Part shown: positions 60,771 to 64,000 of the stretch, in pieces | How positions within the stretch are numbered: the first letter of the stretch is position 1 | How the letters are laid out: each line of letters starts with the position of its first letter | Assembly (NCBI GenBank): GCA_004794655.1 | Contig: SMMW01000143.1 | Span: forward strand, 124,001 to 188,000 | Direction of reading: 5' to 3' | Origin: Marisa cornuarietis | Taxonomy: Eukaryota; Mollusca; Gastropoda; Architaenioglossa; Ampullariidae | DNA: 64,000 nucleotides | Made by a program: the position numbers and the translations under genes | Notes under the pieces: generated by a model | Database searches by the model: none | Told to the model about the DNA's origin: nothing | Seen by the model: the letters and a program-made list of their open reading frames with translations, nothing else

Positions 60771-61371
60771 TTCAAACGTGTTATTGCCTAGACTTTGTTA
60801 TGCTCGCTCTAAGTTATGCTTGCAGATACATCTCAACACAATGGCCATTTGTTACAAAATGCAATTTGCACTTCATCACTTGATTTAAAGTCAGGTGTTA
60901 AGCTGAAGTGTAAAATACTAGATACTCCTTAATTCCCTTTGCGAAGAAAATCCACCGAAGGCCAGCCCTGTAAACAAGTGTCATAGCCAGGAAGGTTTAA
61001 GCATAAAATCCGAGATCTCACAACCAGCACCTTCCGTCATTCTCAAACTCGGGCCTCTACTCGACTTCAGGCAAGCAGGTCACGTCGCTGACACGCGCCG
61101 CTTCAGGCACTTTTTTGTTAATTTTATACACGCATAAAATGCGTTGTTTCGGAAAAAAATATTAATGCACACGATAGTTCATTCATTTTTCTATCGAGTG
61201 ATCTTCTTTTCATGACGATGTTTGCACGTTTGATAGACATTTTTTGCGTTTTCCCACGGTACCTGTCTTTTTTGTTTGGAAAATGCCTAGCAAATACTCG
61301 GGGTAGAAAGTTCGACCGGCAGCTTTGAAAATTTATATTTATTAACCTACAGTAAAGACAACCATCAGTAA
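60771..61371. other. upstream of the SLC36-like gene, nothing supported
   Basis: The missing first exon of the minus-strand SLC36-like gene should be in this direction. I could not identify it with confidence. Confidence 0.4.
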
Positions 61372-61518
61372 CAGTGGCGTAGGAACAGGGGGGGGGGCAA
61401 GGGGGGCAGCCGCCCCCCCCAAAAAAAGATGCTGGGAAGGCAAGAATGTGAATGTTATTCATTGTCAGCATGTAGCTTGCCCCCCCCCCCCAAAGCCGAC
61501 CATCTTCCTACGCCACTG
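61372..61518. mobile_element. 147-bp miniature inverted-repeat element
   Basis: Perfect 14-bp terminal inverted repeats CAGTGGCGTAGGAA (61372-61385) and its complement at 61505-61518, with the pentamer AGTAA on both outer sides. The inside is mostly poly-G and poly-C tracts. CAGTGGCGTA-type ends are widespread in animal miniature DNA transposons. Confidence 0.8.
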
Positions 61519-62456
61519 AGTAATACACCGTTTTAAAGAGCATTTTTAAAACATTCACTTGGTGTAAATTTTAAGATACATAGGCTTTGTCTTTGAGTAT
61601 TAAAATCAAATGAAAGATTACGACTGTACGCGCTTTAGAACTTTTGGAAATCGCTGGTCGGATATTAACAAAAAAATTATTTACACAATATATACAGACA
61701 TAAAGTACCAAACAAACATTTTTTATTAGAATATACATTAGAATTTTAAGATTACTTACTATTTTCTTCTCTTTTGCGGTTGTTGAAGTAAAAAATCCAT
61801 GTCAAAGTGAGACAACGTGCTTCGATTCTCGAACTTTCCTTTGTTTACTACATAATCTTGACTTCCTGTCAGTTCAAGGGAGGGAATCATGGTAGACGAT
61901 TTCCCAACGGTTTTAGTAGTTTCCTCCCTTATTTTTTTTATTTAATTTTTTTTTTTTTTTGGCTCGTAAAACTTCTCTAAAAATTTTTCTTTTTACTCAT
62001 TACCATGGCATTTTTTGTTGGGAATAATATAAAAGTCTGTTTTGATGCAAACACAAGGTAAAGATTTTTCTTTTCTACACATTTTGATACTTCATTATCA
62101 ATTTAAATTGTTCTTCTACCTCTTTTAGTTATTTTTTTATGATTTTTTTGAAAAGTGGGGACAATCGTGCGAGACAGAGACACTACAGGCTTCTAGCAGC
62201 CTCGATTTCAATGAGTTAATTAAAGCGATGGGTAATCTCACCTGATCAAAACCTGAAGACGAATTCACTAAAGCAAGTATAATGTGCATGGATGTAGACT
62301 ACTGCATGGGTGATCCAACACTCTGTGTGTGTGTGTGTGTGTAAGCTAGTGTTAAAATTCTGGCCTTATTCGATGTCACGGACGACCTAATACACCGAGG
62401 AAAGTTATGACGACATGGACATGAAGGACATGCATGGTCTTATTTGCATGGTCTTA

Positions 62457-62491
<35 letters not shown>

Positions 62492-62982
62492 CCTTATTGT
62501 CCTGACTAAATCCGCACTCAGAGTGGGTAAAATACCGCCAGCATACGGCACTCAGTACACCGTATTCTCCTATCCTAAGTATATGTCACGTGACAGTAGT
62601 TTACCAATCAAAAGCTACGTCAGCTAAATATGGCGACGTCACGCTTTGTAGGGTTATTGAATGAATCGACATCGCATAGAGACTGCAAATTTTGTTTGGT
62701 ATAGTCGTATTTATGTTTTATTATAATTTTATGTAGGTAGAGACGTTATAAACAAAAATTTATACAGTGAGATATACTTCCGGTTTTGGGTCTTCCGCCG
62801 TTCAGTACACAGTAACAGGATTGCTTATATTTATGTATTCTTGTTCTAATAGAGGTAAGTAAAATTATTTCACTGCGTCATACCTCGTCATAGATACCCA
62901 TTATTATAGTATCATGACAATTTGGCTCTTTCTGTTTTATTTTCAATATTAAATGTATTTGCATTAATCGTGTGTAGGTACA
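61519..62982. other. AT-rich upstream region of the KDZ-associated gene
   Basis: Contains (TG)n near 62325-62342 and (CAT)n at 62459-62489. A likely 5'UTR exon ends with a donor at about 62850 (AATAGAG|GTAAGT). A CRE-like GCGACGTCACGC at about 62633-62644 may be a promoter element. The acceptor before the coding exon is at 62977. Confidence 0.45.
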
Positions 62983-64000
62983 ATGCCCAAGTTCAAGAAT
63001 GGCGGTGGATATAGCGTAATAAGAAAACGTCCCAAGGAAAAGAAAATGAAAATAAAGACGATCAACCCCTTGACAGGACGAATGGTGACCATTAAAGAGG
63101 TACAAGGCTCCTTTTTGTTTCCTGCTTCCTCGCAGCAACCGATCCCAGCGACATCATGCATGGATGCACTTGATTCTATAGCCGTGGGTATGTATGAAGA
63201 ATTTGCCATTAATGAACTGCCTATAGTAAACTGGAGACAGTTTTTTGTTTTGTTTTTGTTTTTTGTACTTTTGTATCGGGAGCTTTGCCTGCTCTAGATT
63301 ATTGTAAAGACCATCTTACATAATGCTGTAGTAAATATCTACAAAACAACATCAACCTAAAATCCCCAAAACATTCATATACAGGAGTTTTAAAAATAAT
63401 AGATTTTCTTCTTAATATCATAGAAAGCGGTAAAGAGCAGCGACAAGAACAAGACACAGTTGTTGCTGTTTCCTCACAGCAACCAGTCCCAGCAACATCA
63501 TGCATGGATGCATTTGATTCTATAGCAATGGGTATGTATGAAGGATTTGCCTTGAATGAGCTGCCTTTAGTAAACGGGTGACAGTTTTGTGTTGTCTATG
63601 TTTGCATCAAGAGCACCGCCTACATACATTATTGTAAAGGCCATCTTTTGTAATGCGATAGTAATTCTGTATAAAACAACATCAACCTAAAAACCCAAAA
63701 CATTCATGCACATAAGTTTTAAAAATAACAGATTTTCTTCTTAATGTCATAGATCCAGAAAATGGAGTAAGCTCTTACTGGAAGAAGAAAGCAAATCGTT
63801 CTGACAAATGGGAACAGATACGTCAGGAACTGCTGGTGGTGCACACTGAGCTATGTGCTTTTCCAGATCAAAGCCAGTGTATCTGTTGTGGCTTCAATTT
63901 ACCAACAATCCGCTGCTTGGATTGTGGCAGCCATGCACTTTTCTGTGAGGACGACTTTCTTGAGCGTCACAAGAATGCTGTATTTCATAGCCCAGAAATA
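62983..64000 (+). CDS. KDZ-transposase-associated cysteine-cluster protein, 5' exons (runs off the right edge)
   Basis: Coding exons are 62983-63187, 63424-63531 and 63753 to beyond 64000, all joined in phase 1. The N-terminus is basic (RKRPKEKKMKIK). Then two near-identical segments SQQPxPATSCMDAxDSIAxG come from duplicated exons. The third exon has WEQIRQELLVVHTELCAF, then CICCGFNLPTIRCLDC, a further Cys in ALFCEDDFLE, and His residues in RHKNAVFHSPEI. This Cys/His cluster is the one found next to KDZ (Kyakuja-Dileera-Zisupton) transposase domains in animals. The transposase domain itself would be to the right. It may be a domesticated gene or an active element; no target duplication is visible on this side. 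Confidence 0.65.
63117..63752 (+). repeat. tandem duplication of an exon plus its intron in the KDZ-associated gene
   Basis: The segment from about 63117 (TTTCCTGCTTCCTCGCAGCA) to 63423 is repeated from 63468 (GTTTCCTCACAGCA) to 63752. Both contain the end of an exon, the donor GGTATGTATG, an intron with AAACAACATCAACCTAAAA, and the acceptor after GATTTTCTTCTTAAT. The second exon (108 bp) is symmetric, phase 1 on both sides, so the duplication keeps the frame. Confidence 0.88.

Noticed and set aside
1..64000. CRISPR arrays, operons or bacterial defence systems
   Set aside because: The window is clearly eukaryotic with spliced genes; no regularly spaced short repeats of that type exist.

Overview
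This window is nuclear DNA from an intron-rich, AT-rich animal. The genes have GT-AG introns, exons mostly of 50-280 bp and clear metazoan orthology. The density and mix of LINE, SINE and DNA-transposon debris suggests a lophotrochozoan, most likely a mollusc. That placement is inference from the repeats and protein flavour, not from a species marker.

Left part (1-12,200): mostly repeats. A minus-strand RTE-like LINE fragment carries a twister-ribozyme-like leader, followed by the first coding exon of an SLC16/MCT-like transporter (minus, rest off the left edge). Then come an L2/CR1-like LINE (minus), a tiny palindromic element, and a composite I-type LINE (RT, RNase H, CCHC). That LINE has a ~430 bp repeat on both sides and, in its 3' region, three copies of a unit that can fold into a structured RNA. 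Two DNA-transposon-like elements and a dispersed SINE-like repeat follow.

Centre (12,200-40,100, plus strand): three complete genes that I could splice in frame. SF1 is the branch-point-binding splicing factor (12 exons, 571 aa, with a TTAA-flanked piggyBac-like element in intron 3). CENPX/MHF2 has 6 exons and 96 aa, with a STRAD-like kinase pseudogene and LINE debris in its last intron. SCPEP1 is a serine carboxypeptidase (11 exons, 447 aa, Ser168/Asp371/His426, one GC-AG intron).

Right part (40,100-64,000): LINE and SINE debris, then SPC24 (kinetochore, minus, 3 exons, 190 aa) firing from a CCAAT-rich divergent promoter. The other side of that promoter drives a broken SLC36-like transporter gene (plus). 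A second, intact SLC36-like paralogue lies convergent to it on the minus strand (seven exons seen, more than 650 aa). Intron 1 of the broken copy holds another copy of the I-type LINE 3' end. The last intron of the intact copy holds a 179-bp retroposon with a perfect 13-bp target duplication and a twister-like leader, the most unusual object here. The window ends in the 5' exons of a KDZ-transposase-associated cysteine-cluster gene that contains a tandem exon duplication.

The genes do not form a pathway. SF1 acts in splicing, CENPX and SPC24 at the centromere/kinetochore, SCPEP1 in the secretory/lysosomal lumen, and SLC36 and SLC16 proteins in membrane transport.
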